Source: CAZJJY01 sp964546445
GTDB lineage: Bacteria > Patescibacteriota > Microgenomatia > PFEM01 > JAPLYW01
Direction: 5' to 3'
NCBI GenBank assembly: GCA_964546445.1
Contig: CAZJJY010000017.1
Location: forward strand, 1 to 13,174
DNA: 13,174 bases
Below the pieces are notes generated by a model. That model was not told the DNA's origin, did not search any database, and saw nothing but the letters and a program-made list of their open reading frames with translations. This document shows, in pieces, positions 1-5,634 of this stretch (its first letter is position 1; each line of letters starts with the position of its first letter). The position numbers and the translations under genes are program-made.

Positions 1-72
1 GCAGGGGTGGTAGGAATCGAACCTACAGTCCGGGTTTTGGAAACCCGTGGTTTACCATTAACCGACACCCCT
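1..72 (-). tRNA. trnW: tRNA-Trp (anticodon CCA)
   Basis: A complete cloverleaf on the minus strand. The acceptor AGGGGTG pairs with CACCCCT, the D-arm has canonical G18G19, and the anticodon stem CGGGT/ACCCG encloses loop TTCCAAA, giving anticodon CCA. The T-arm is GTAGG-TTCGATT-CCTAC. Discriminator G73 and the A1-U72 pair are the usual bacterial tryptophan type. The window ends on the first C after the discriminator, so an encoded CCA cannot be judged. It follows rpmG by 6 nt, the order commonly seen before secE-nusG. UGA is therefore expected to be a stop here, in agreement with TGA ending def. Confidence 0.96.
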
Positions 73-78
73 ATGTTT

Positions 79-252
79 TTATTTTAATTTACTTTTTTCT
101 TTATGGTCTGTTTTCTTTTTACAGATTGAACAATATTTTTTCAATACCAATTTATCAGGGGTATTGGTTTTGTTTTTTTCTGTAATATAATTCTGAGTTT
201 TACAAACAGAACATACAAAAGCTAGTATTTGTCTTGGTCCTTTTTTTGCCAT
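79..252 (-). CDS. rpmG: 50S ribosomal protein L33 (zinc-ribbon form)
   Basis: A 57-residue protein beginning MAKKGPRQILAF, the normal L33 length. It has two CxxC knuckles (C14-C17 and C41-C44), which mark the zinc-binding form, and a lysine-rich basic tail ending KEKSKLK. L33 sits near the E site of the large subunit. The gene lies between tRNA-Thr(GGU) upstream and tRNA-Trp 6 nt downstream, the arrangement found in many bacteria ahead of secE-nusG. No Shine-Dalgarno is visible. An extended -10 (TGTTAAAAT, 261-269) ends 8 nt before the ATG, so a leaderless mRNA is likely. An earlier ATG at 260-258 is out of frame. Confidence 0.93.
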   Translation of the reverse strand: MAKKGPRQILAFVCSVCKTQNYITEKNKTNTPDKLVLKKYCSICKKKTDHKEKSKLK

Positions 253-260
253 ATGACATC

Positions 261-269
261 ATTTTAACA
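261..269 (-). promoter_or_regulatory. Extended -10 promoter of rpmG
   Basis: TGTTAAAAT on the minus strand, with the -10 hexamer at 261-266 and the TG at 268-269. No convincing -35 lies 17 nt upstream. The start point predicted 7-8 nt downstream is at or next to the rpmG ATG (252), implying a leaderless message. rpmG may also be read through from the tRNA operon upstream. Confidence 0.5.
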
Positions 270-374
270 AAATTTAGGGGAAATTACTATTCCTTTAAAG
301 AAGAATACTTTTAAGTATTTATATATATTTTGATATATTTTTAAATTAATCTTCTTATTTTATTTCTGTTAATT

Positions 375-1265
375 TTAGTTTGAGCCCGTGGGCGGACTTG
401 CACCGCCGTCCTCAGCTTTACCGAAGCTGCGCTCTACTACCTGAGCTTCACGGGCGTAATTTTTTAACATAGAAAGTAATTCTTTTCTTAATTTAGTATT
501 ACCAAATCTTACGGTAAGAACACCAAATCGGCATTTTTCTTTATAAGTACCAGGTCCTCGGGACGGATTGATAGTTGTTCTATAAAATTTTTCAGGTTTA
601 ACATTTAATTCTTGACACCAAAATTTTAGTGCTTTTTTAGGATTGGTGTCGTCAAAAATTTGTAGCCAAAATTTTAATTTATCAGTATTAATTTGACAAA
701 TTTTAATTAGAAAATCAAGAAATTTTTTGATTAATTTCGGATCAGAATTACTTAATCTGACATCATGAGTGCCTTTTTTACTTCCTTCACCCCAATAAAG
801 ACCCAATCCTAGTCCAAGAAGCTCAACTTCTTCCAGAGTTAAATTTTTTTTAATTTGAAAAGGATCGCCGTTTGGATTATATTTTAAATAAACAGCCTCA
901 CTTATTGATCGTTTAGGAATTTTAAATTGCTTTAGCCAATAATTAATTTTATTGATTGAGATACCTAATTTTTTGGCAATTTCTTTGGAAGAAAGTCCAT
1001 GACGATAGAGTTCGGTTAATTGTTTTTTATCTAATTTTAAATTTCTTTTTCTTTGGGTGTTATTTACTTTTATGGCACAAGAACGGCTGCAGTATTTTTT
1101 AGGATCGGAGGGAACAGATAAAAAACTTATATCACATTCATCTCTGGCGCAAATTCTTTTTTCAATCTTTTTTAAATGACTGTAGGCGCCATTTTCCCAA
1201 GCTGATTTTATTAAGGTGCTTTGTTTTTTCTTATAATCTGGTGAGTCGTAAAAGGCAGATTTCAT
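375..1265 (-). CDS. Zinc finger-HTH-LAGLIDADG homing endonuclease-like protein, frame runs through tRNA-Thr
   Basis: A 296-codon frame. Residues 39-63 carry a Cys4 cluster (C39, C44, C59, C63), 83-113 a helix-turn-helix (LSSKEIAKKLGISINKINYW), and 149-160 a single LAGLIDADG-like helix (LLGLGLGLYWGE) ending in acidic E160. It is followed by the SNSDP segment shared with the relative at 5597-6286. One-motif LAGLIDADG enzymes normally act as homodimeric DNA endonucleases. The conserved body ends at KNY (268-270); from A271 on, the codons are the tRNA-Thr(GGU) gene, and the stop lies just beyond it. The ATG is 4 nt after the tRNA-Tyr CCA, with no Shine-Dalgarno. The family call rests on motifs only. 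The tRNA-encoded tail is probably not functional protein. Confidence 0.72.
   Translation of the reverse strand: MKSAFYDSPDYKKKQSTLIKSAWENGAYSHLKKIEKRICARDECDISFLSVPSDPKKYCSRSCAIKVNNTQRKRNLKLDKKQLTELYRHGLSSKEIAKKLGISINKINYWLKQFKIPKRSISEAVYLKYNPNGDPFQIKKNLTLEEVELLGLGLGLYWGEGSKKGTHDVRLSNSDPKLIKKFLDFLIKICQINTDKLKFWLQIFDDTNPKKALKFWCQELNVKPEKFYRTTINPSRGPGTYKEKCRFGVLTVRFGNTKLRKELLSMLKNYAREAQVVERSFGKAEDGGASPPTGSN
383..455 (-). tRNA. trnT(ggu): tRNA-Thr (anticodon GGU), non-canonical core
   Basis: Stems are fully paired: acceptor GCCCGTG/CACGGGC, D-stem GCTC/GAGC, anticodon stem CAGCT/AGCTG with loop TCGGTAA, and T-stem GGCGG/CCGCC with loop TGCAAGT. The anticodon is GGT (422-420). The discriminator is U and CCA is not encoded. 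Several normally invariant bases differ: A8 (448) for U8, A18 (438) for G18, C33 (423) for U33 and G55 (401) for U55; G19 and C56 are kept. Perfect stems argue for a working tRNA, and the core changes argue for an unusual one or early decay. It lies wholly inside the upstream endonuclease frame. Confidence 0.88.
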
Positions 1266-1269
1266 TTGA

Positions 1270-1355
1270 TGGTGCTGGAGGTAGGATTTGCACCTACGTA
1301 GCCTTGCGGCGTCAGTTTTACAGACTGATGCATTTGTCTACTCTGCCACTCCAGC
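1270..1355 (-). tRNA. trnY: tRNA-Tyr (anticodon GUA), class II, with CCA
   Basis: An 86-nt class II tRNA. The acceptor is GCTGGAG/CTCCAGC, the anticodon stem TCAGT/ACTGA holds loop CTGTAAA (GTA), and the long variable arm has stem GCC-GCAA-GGC. The T-arm is GTAGG-TGCAAAT-CCTAC, the discriminator is A, and CCA is encoded (1272-1270). G1-C72 is the bacterial tyrosine type. As in the neighbouring tRNA-Thr(GGU), position 55 is G (1291) and the D-loop has A18 G19 (1339-1338) instead of G18 G19. It is the first gene of the minus-strand array; the endonuclease ATG follows 4 nt after CCA. Confidence 0.94.
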
Positions 1356-1366
1356 TTATGTGCTTG

Positions 1367-1395
1367 ATTTTAACATAAATTCTGTAATTTAAGAA
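1367..1395 (-). promoter_or_regulatory. Promoter of the tRNA-Tyr/endonuclease/tRNA-Thr operon
   Basis: On the minus strand: -35-like TTCTTA (1390-1395), a 17-nt spacer, then -10 TAAAAT (1367-1372) preceded by TGT (1373-1375), giving the extended form TGTTAAAAT. The predicted start is about 5 nt before the tRNA-Tyr 5' end (1355), which suits a short tRNA leader. Confidence 0.55.
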
Positions 1396-1590
1396 GTTTA
1401 GACTTAATTGATAAGTTCTCTTAAAGAAGGTGTAAAAAATTGCGAATATTAAAATTAACTTTCAGGTTAATAATTATTTTTATGATATTTTTGAGCCTGT
1501 TTTTAGAAATTCCTTTTTGGGATCCTAGTTTTTAAGACTAAAATTATCTTTTTAATTTAAGTTATTGCGATTTTCTTGTCAGTTTGATTA
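1396..1590. other. Divergent intergenic spacer
   Basis: An AT-rich spacer between the minus-strand tRNA operon and the plus-strand glycosyltransferase unit. The full gene-free stretch is 1356-1606. Besides the two promoters listed separately I see no tRNA, long inverted repeat, terminator or credible small ORF in it. Confidence 0.5.
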
Positions 1591-1604
1591 TGGTATCATA
1601 TCTT
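1576..1604 (+). promoter_or_regulatory. Promoter of the leader ORF-glycosyltransferase unit
   Basis: Two overlapping readings are possible. An extended -10 TGGTATCAT (1591-1599) would start transcription at about 1606-1607, exactly on the leader ATG. Alternatively -35 TTGTCA (1576-1581), 17 nt and -10 TATCTT (1599-1604) would start inside the leader ORF. The first matches the promoter style of the rest of the window. Confidence 0.5.
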
Positions 1605-1606
1605 TT

Positions 1607-1681
1607 ATGGTGCAGAAGAAAAACTGGTTGACTAGTCAGTCAGCTAAAAAACTTACTTTCTTAGTTTCTTTTGACTTATGA
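1607..1681 (+). CDS. 24-codon leader ORF, start-stop coupled to the glycosyltransferase
   Basis: A short frame of 24 codons, MVQKKNWLTSQSAKKL then a hydrophobic end, stopping at TGA (1679-1681), which overlaps the glycosyltransferase ATG (1678-1680) in an ATGA junction. The ATG lies where an extended -10 predicts transcription to start, so it could be read as a leaderless message. The glycosyltransferase itself has no Shine-Dalgarno, so ribosomes ending here could reinitiate on it. No homology is recognised. It may be a translational leader or simply chance. Confidence 0.35.
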   Translation: MVQKKNWLTSQSAKKLTFLVSFDL

Positions 1682-3057
1682 GAGTTGTTTTTACCACTTC
1701 TTTTAGAGAAGGTAAGGGAGGCGGTTGTGGTCGTGTTCCCCATGAAATTGCTCATGCTTTTGCCAAACAAAGTCATGAAACAGTTTTAATTTGCCCTGGT
1801 TCAAAAACAGAAATCAAAAGAGTAGCCCCTCATTTACGTTATTTACAGATTAAAAGTGTTGGAGAAGGGGATGTTTCTATTCCCTATTTGACCGTTAATA
1901 ACCTCAAATTTATTTTCAATTTCTTAAAGGGATTTTCGCCTCAGGTGATTCACTCTCATGATTTTGGACCAATCACCCTTTCTTCGCAATTTTGGGCGAT
2001 TAATAATCAAGTCACTTTTGTTTATACTAGCCATGTTTTACCAACTAAAGCTTTTGACTTTGCCATTAGTGAATCCTCAAAAAGTTTAAGCCGTTTTCTG
2101 GATACCGGTTTAATGAAGAAATATTTCTTCAACTTTTTTAAAAATTCCGATGCCTTGATTGCCCTGAATAAAGAAGTTAAGAAGGATATCTTAAAGTATG
2201 GTTTTAGAAATAAAATATTTATTATCCCTAATGGGCGTGATTTAAAAGCTTATTATGCTTGTCATTTGGCTAATCTTAAAGAAAAAGAAAAGCAGCTAAC
2301 TTTCATAGGTTACTTATCAATACGCAAAAATCAGAAATATCTGTTAAGGATGATAAAATATCTGCCTTCTAATTTTACCCTTAACTTAGTCGGTTCGCCG
2401 ATTAATTCAACTTATCTTAAAAGCTTAAAAGATTACGTCAAGAAAAATTATCTAAGAAAAGTTAATTTTTTAGGAGAAGTGCCATACGAACAAATCTCTC
2501 AGATTTTGGCCAAAACTCATCTTTTTGTTTCTGCCTCCAAAATGGAGGTTCAAAGTTTAGTGATTATTGAAGCCTTAGCTTCTGGGACACCAATTGTGGC
2601 TCTGAGTAATGAAACAACCAAGGAACTAGTTGATGACTCGGTTGGTTTTTGTTTGGATAAAAAGACTTCTCCTCAAACTTTTGCCCGACAGATAAAGAAA
2701 ATTTGCGCTTTACCACCTAAAAAATATAATGATTTATGCCAAAGAGCGAGGAATAAGGTTTCTCATTTAGACTGGTCGGAGATTGTTAGACAGACAGAGA
2801 TTGCCTATCAAGAATTATTGGTAGAAAAAAAGAAAATCGACGGTTCAAAACATGTCGAAAAAATGGAGGCTTTCAGAGAATTTCTCCTTCTTTTACCTTC
2901 ATCTAAGATGAAAATATTTTTATTAAAACAATTGGAAAGATCTCGGCAGAAATTGCCTAAAAAGAATATTTTCCCCTTGGTTTTTACTGTTATGGGAACT
3001 TTTCTAGTTGGTTTTCTTTATCGGGTTGTTAAAAAAACAAAAAAACTTCATTATTAA
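1678..3057 (+). CDS. GT4-family glycosyltransferase with C-terminal membrane anchor
   Basis: A 459-residue GT-B enzyme. The N-terminal Rossmann half opens MRVVFTTSF followed by a glycine-rich loop (13-18), with HSHD at 92-95 and SALN-type acceptor-domain residues near 157-165. The C-terminal half has IPNGRD (183-188), GYLSIRKNQ (211-219), and the GT4 E-x7-E signature at E290 and E298 (EVQSLVIIE), which binds the nucleotide-sugar donor. It should transfer a sugar from an activated donor to a cell-envelope glycan or lipid; the substrate cannot be read. Unusually, a hydrophobic segment at 431-451 follows a Lys/Arg-rich stretch, suggesting a C-terminal membrane tether. Start chosen because residue 1 begins the first beta strand. 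The hydrolase gene follows after 22 nt. Confidence 0.86.
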   Translation: MRVVFTTSFREGKGGGCGRVPHEIAHAFAKQSHETVLICPGSKTEIKRVAPHLRYLQIKSVGEGDVSIPYLTVNNLKFIFNFLKGFSPQVIHSHDFGPITLSSQFWAINNQVTFVYTSHVLPTKAFDFAISESSKSLSRFLDTGLMKKYFFNFFKNSDALIALNKEVKKDILKYGFRNKIFIIPNGRDLKAYYACHLANLKEKEKQLTFIGYLSIRKNQKYLLRMIKYLPSNFTLNLVGSPINSTYLKSLKDYVKKNYLRKVNFLGEVPYEQISQILAKTHLFVSASKMEVQSLVIIEALASGTPIVALSNETTKELVDDSVGFCLDKKTSPQTFARQIKKICALPPKKYNDLCQRARNKVSHLDWSEIVRQTEIAYQELLVEKKKIDGSKHVEKMEAFREFLLLLPSSKMKIFLLKQLERSRQKLPKKNIFPLVFTVMGTFLVGFLYRVVKKTKKLHY

Positions 3058-3079
3058 AGCTATAAAAAATTAAAATAAA

Positions 3080-4075
3080 ATGATAAAACGTCTTTTCTTT
3101 CTGATTTTAGCGGCTCTTTTATTTTTAGTTATTTTGAGAGTTATTTTTCTTCTGCCTATTTATCAAAATAACGCTTTAATTTCTCCTTTAAGTCAGAATT
3201 TTTTTAGGCAAGAAAAACCTTTGGATAAATATAATTTTGAAAATCTAAGGGGAAAAGAGTGCCAAGGGAGCGAGATAAAACTCGAAAAAGTAATTAAAGA
3301 AGAAGATGTTTATACTTCTTATCTTTTTTCTTATCAAACAGAGGGAAAGAAAGTAACCGGTATGGCTAATATGCCTAATACTAAAAATGGTCAGAGACCA
3401 GTTGTTATTATGTTGAGAGGTTATGTCGATGATGAGATATACTTTACTGGTTTAGGGACAAGGAAGGCAGCTGGGGTTTTTGCTGAGAATGGCTTTATAA
3501 CTCTAGCCCCTGATTTTCTAAGTTTTGGCGGTTCTGATACTTCGAGTGCTGATATATTGGAGTCAAGGTTTGAGAGACCATTGACTGTTTTAAATCTTCT
3601 AGCTTCAGTTAAAAGTATTCCTGAGGCTAATCCAAATAAAATTTTTATATGGGGACATTCTAATGGGGGACAAATTGCTTTATCTATTTTAGAAATTACT
3701 CAAAAAGATATTCCGACTGTTTTATGGGCACCAGTAACTGAAGGATTTCCTGAATCGGTTCTACAATATATCGGTGAACTTGATGATAAAGGAATGAAGG
3801 TAAAGACGGCTATTGATAACTTCTTGCTTAAATATGAACCTGAAAAATATTCAATTGATAATTATTATTCAGATATCCAAGCTACAATTCAGCTTCATTT
3901 AGGCTTAGCAGACCCTTTAATAAATGAAGAAGAAATAGATGAATTTGCCAAAACGATGGCCGATTTAGGTAAAAATGTTAATTATTACAAATATCCAAGG
4001 AATGATCATAATTTAAGTAAAGATTGGGATTTGATTATTGCAAGAGATCTTCAATTCTTCAGAAAGCATTTCTAA
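3080..4075 (+). CDS. Membrane-anchored alpha/beta hydrolase (S9-like)
   Basis: A 331-residue protein with an N-terminal hydrophobic helix (5-26, LFFLILAALLFLVILRVIFL) that should act as an uncleaved anchor, placing the domain outside the membrane. The hydrolase fold shows an oxyanion-region RGYVDDE (113-119), nucleophile elbow GHSNGG (192-197, Ser194), acid Asp278 in LGLADPL and His310 in RNDHNLS, so the Ser-Asp-His triad is complete. The pattern resembles the S9 prolyl-oligopeptidase/dienelactone-hydrolase group, so peptidase or esterase activity is possible. It lies 22 nt after the glycosyltransferase, probably in one transcript. No Shine-Dalgarno is visible. Confidence 0.83.
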   Translation: MIKRLFFLILAALLFLVILRVIFLLPIYQNNALISPLSQNFFRQEKPLDKYNFENLRGKECQGSEIKLEKVIKEEDVYTSYLFSYQTEGKKVTGMANMPNTKNGQRPVVIMLRGYVDDEIYFTGLGTRKAAGVFAENGFITLAPDFLSFGGSDTSSADILESRFERPLTVLNLLASVKSIPEANPNKIFIWGHSNGGQIALSILEITQKDIPTVLWAPVTEGFPESVLQYIGELDDKGMKVKTAIDNFLLKYEPEKYSIDNYYSDIQATIQLHLGLADPLINEEEIDEFAKTMADLGKNVNYYKYPRNDHNLSKDWDLIIARDLQFFRKHF

Positions 4076-4091
4076 TACTTAATTTTCTGTA

Positions 4092-4154
4092 ACTTTAGTT
4101 CTTCAAGAATTTCTCTGAAAATTTATCTAAAGTCAAGATTCTATCCTCGACTTT
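4092..4154 (+). repeat. Two mutually exclusive short hairpins upstream of the thermonuclease
   Basis: ACTTTAG (4092-4098) is complementary to CTAAAGT (4127-4133), and AAAGTC (4129-4134) is complementary to GACTTT (4149-4154). The central segment can join only one stem at a time. The second stem is followed by TTCTTTAATTT, a weak U-tract. It could be a terminator of the hydrolase message or an attenuator, but stems of 6-7 AT-rich pairs can arise by chance. Confidence 0.25.
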
Positions 4155-4175
4155 TCTTTAATTTCTTACTACCAT
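4147..4175 (+). promoter_or_regulatory. Possible promoter of the thermonuclease
   Basis: TCGACT (4147-4152), 17 nt, TACCAT (4170-4175). Each hexamer matches about 4 of 6 consensus positions, and it lacks the TG extension seen elsewhere in the window. The start would fall close to the ATG at 4184. Confidence 0.25.
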
Positions 4176-4183
4176 TAGTTTAC

Positions 4184-4840
4184 ATGATTAAGTTTCTCAC
4201 TCGGAGAGTTAAAATTTTAATTGTTTTTCTTTTAGGTGCTACTTTTTTTCTTTTTTCTTGGCAGTATTTTTCTTCTTATCAAGACTTTACTGTTATTGAA
4301 GTGATTGATGGCGATACTATTAAACTTGATGATGGTCGGAGAATTCGCTACATTGGTATTGATACCCCCGAGGAGAATAAGTGTTTTAGTCAGGAAGCAA
4401 AAAAAATTAATAGCGATTTGGTTTTAGGTAAGAAAGTTCGTTTGGAGATGGATATTAATGAAATGGATCGTTTTGGTCGTTATTTAGCCTATGTTTATCT
4501 TCAAGAAGGAAAAGAAGAGGTTTTTGTTAATGAGTTTTTATTAGCTGAAGGAGTAGGTGAGTTTTTTCTAGATACGGTTAATCTTCGTTATCAAGATCTT
4601 TTGGTCCAAGTGGCGGAAAAAGCTCACGAAGAAAACGAAGGTTTGTGGCAAGTTTGTGCTTATGATTCTAAAAGAGGTTGTCAAATTAAAGGTAATATTG
4701 ACCGTTTAGATAAGCGCTGGTATCATCTGCCTAGTTTCCGTCATTATGAAGCAACTGAGGTTAATCTTGAACATGGTGATCGTTGGTTTTGCACCGAAAA
4801 AGATGCCCAAGTCGCTGGTTTCCAAAGAGCGAGAGAATAA
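4184..4840 (+). CDS. Membrane-anchored thermonuclease (SNase family) with sunset-like domain
   Basis: A 218-residue protein with an N-terminal hydrophobic anchor (9-26) and a staphylococcal-nuclease fold (about 35-157). Family catalytic residues are all present: Arg55, Asp60, Thr61 and Glu63 in RYIGIDTPEE, and Arg99 in DRFGRYLAYV; VIDGDTIKL (40-48) is the usual first strand. It should be a calcium-dependent nuclease degrading DNA or RNA at the cell surface, perhaps for nucleotide scavenging. The tail (166-217) has CQIKGNI, YHLPSFRHY, RWFC and AQVAGF, matching the small sunset domain often fused to such nucleases. No Shine-Dalgarno. The gap after the hydrolase is 108 nt. Confidence 0.9.
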   Translation: MIKFLTRRVKILIVFLLGATFFLFSWQYFSSYQDFTVIEVIDGDTIKLDDGRRIRYIGIDTPEENKCFSQEAKKINSDLVLGKKVRLEMDINEMDRFGRYLAYVYLQEGKEEVFVNEFLLAEGVGEFFLDTVNLRYQDLLVQVAEKAHEENEGLWQVCAYDSKRGCQIKGNIDRLDKRWYHLPSFRHYEATEVNLEHGDRWFCTEKDAQVAGFQRARE

Positions 4841-4886
4841 AAGACAAACTTTTATTCAACACCTTTTTTTACTTATAAATGTTTTA

Positions 4887-4927
4887 AGTTTGTATCCTTT
4901 GATTATATTCAAACAAACTAGCTTTTT
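4887..4927 (+). terminator. Possible intrinsic terminator after the thermonuclease
   Basis: AGTTTG (4887-4892) pairs with CAAACT (4914-4919), and the inner TTTGA pairs with TCAAA (4909-4913), with a 5-nt bulge. AGC and five T residues (4923-4927) follow. The stem is AT-rich and bulged, so termination may be weak. It abuts the next promoter. Confidence 0.35.
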
Positions 4928-4937
4928 GTGATAGAAT
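4908..4937 (+). promoter_or_regulatory. Promoter of the four-cysteine exported protein
   Basis: A weak -35 TTCAAA (4908-4913), an 18-nt spacer and -10 TAGAAT (4932-4937), preceded by TGA (4929-4931), the extended -10 form. Transcription would start near 4944, leaving a leader of about 25 nt that contains the strong ribosome binding site. Confidence 0.5.
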
Positions 4938-4954
4938 GGTTGTAGGAAAATAAG

Positions 4955-4965
4955 AAAGGAGGTGA
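4955..4965 (+). promoter_or_regulatory. Strong ribosome binding site
   Basis: AAAGGAGGTGA is a near-perfect complement of the 16S 3' end, with GGAGG ending 7 nt before the ATG at 4970. It fixes that start. It is one of only two strong Shine-Dalgarno sites in the window, which suggests this protein is made in quantity. Confidence 0.85.
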
Positions 4966-4969
4966 ATAA

Positions 4970-5545
4970 ATGAAAAAGATAATTTCTATTATTGCTATTT
5001 TAGTGGTTGTTGCAGCAGCTGTTACGGCTTGGTTTTATTTTGCTGGTAGAACTACTTTAAATTCAGAAAAAGGAGAAAAACAACAAGGAGAAACAAAGGA
5101 GAGCGGGAACTTTGCTGGCCAGTTAAAAGATATGGTTATGCGTAATGTTCCTTTAAAGTGTACTTTTGCCGATGCTGAGGGAAATTCTGGCGTTGGTTAT
5201 GTTAAAAGTAAAAAGTATTACGGTGAAGTAACTGGCGATGGTAAAACTAGCTATGTGATTATGGTTGATAATTGTATGTGGAGTTGGTCTTTAGAAGAGA
5301 AGCAAGGAGTTAAAATGTGTTTTGATGTTGAGGAGGGAGAAGATCTTTGGAAAGATTGGGAAGGAACAGATGAAGGAGCTAAGATGAATACTCCTCAAGG
5401 TAATTATAATTGCCGACCAGCAACAGTTTCAGATTCGCTCTTTAATCCTCCTCAGGATATTGAATTCATGGATATGGATGAATTAATGAACTTTGGGGAA
5501 GAGATGGAGGAGAAAGCAACAGAGATGATGGGTTCTGAAGAATAA
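4970..5545 (+). CDS. Exported or anchored four-cysteine protein, acidic Met-rich tail
   Basis: 191 residues of unassigned function. Residues 1-24 are a Lys-Lys start and hydrophobic helix (IISIIAILVVVAAAVTAW), a signal anchor or signal peptide without a lipobox Cys. After a hydrophilic linker (30-46), the domain 48-165 contains four cysteines (C64, C102, C117, C148) that could form two disulphides outside the cell, and aromatic-rich strands such as DNCMWSWS and SKKYYGE. Alternating strands suggest a small beta-rich domain. The tail (166-191) is rich in Asp, Glu and Met. It has its own promoter and a very strong Shine-Dalgarno. Similar proteins may occur in related bacteria, but I do not recognise the family. 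Confidence 0.8.
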   Translation: MKKIISIIAILVVVAAAVTAWFYFAGRTTLNSEKGEKQQGETKESGNFAGQLKDMVMRNVPLKCTFADAEGNSGVGYVKSKKYYGEVTGDGKTSYVIMVDNCMWSWSLEEKQGVKMCFDVEEGEDLWKDWEGTDEGAKMNTPQGNYNCRPATVSDSLFNPPQDIEFMDMDELMNFGEEMEEKATEMMGSEE

Positions 5546-5558
5546 TTTTTAAGACTCT

Positions 5559-5634
5559 TGGAGCCACCTGTCAGATTCGAACTGACGACCTATCGCTTAC
5601 AAAGCGATCGCTCTACCAACTGAGCTAAGGTGGC
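5559..5634 (-). tRNA. trnT(ugu): tRNA-Thr (anticodon UGU), with CCA
   Basis: A canonical 76-nt tRNA: acceptor GCCACCT/AGGTGGC, D-loop AGTTGGTA, anticodon stem ATCGC/GCGAT with loop TTTGTAA (anticodon TGT), T-arm GTCAG-TTCGAAT-CTGAC, discriminator U and encoded CCA (5561-5559). U8, G18, G19, U33 and U55 are all standard, unlike the other tRNA-Thr in this window. The first 38 nt overlap the end of the endonuclease gene upstream, whose TAA stop is the GTAA end of the anticodon loop. Confidence 0.97.

Noticed and set aside
304..319. AATACTT/AAGTATT palindrome between tRNA-Thr and rpmG as a terminator
   Set aside because: Stem of only A-T-rich pairs with a 2-4 nt loop and no U-tract on either strand. 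It is easily produced by chance at this base composition.
383..455. tRNA-Thr(GGU) as a pseudogene
   Set aside because: All four stems are perfectly paired and two of the odd bases (A18, G55) recur in tRNA-Tyr, so I kept it as a tRNA and noted the oddities.
375..1265. Endonuclease as part of an intron or intein in a tRNA or protein
   Set aside because: tRNA-Tyr and tRNA-Thr(GGU) are both uninterrupted, and there are no intein splice motifs. The gene stands between tRNAs, not within one.
4746..4931. Open frame of 61 codons overlapping the thermonuclease end
   Set aside because: It lies in another frame of a well-supported gene, with no ribosome site or recognisable protein features.
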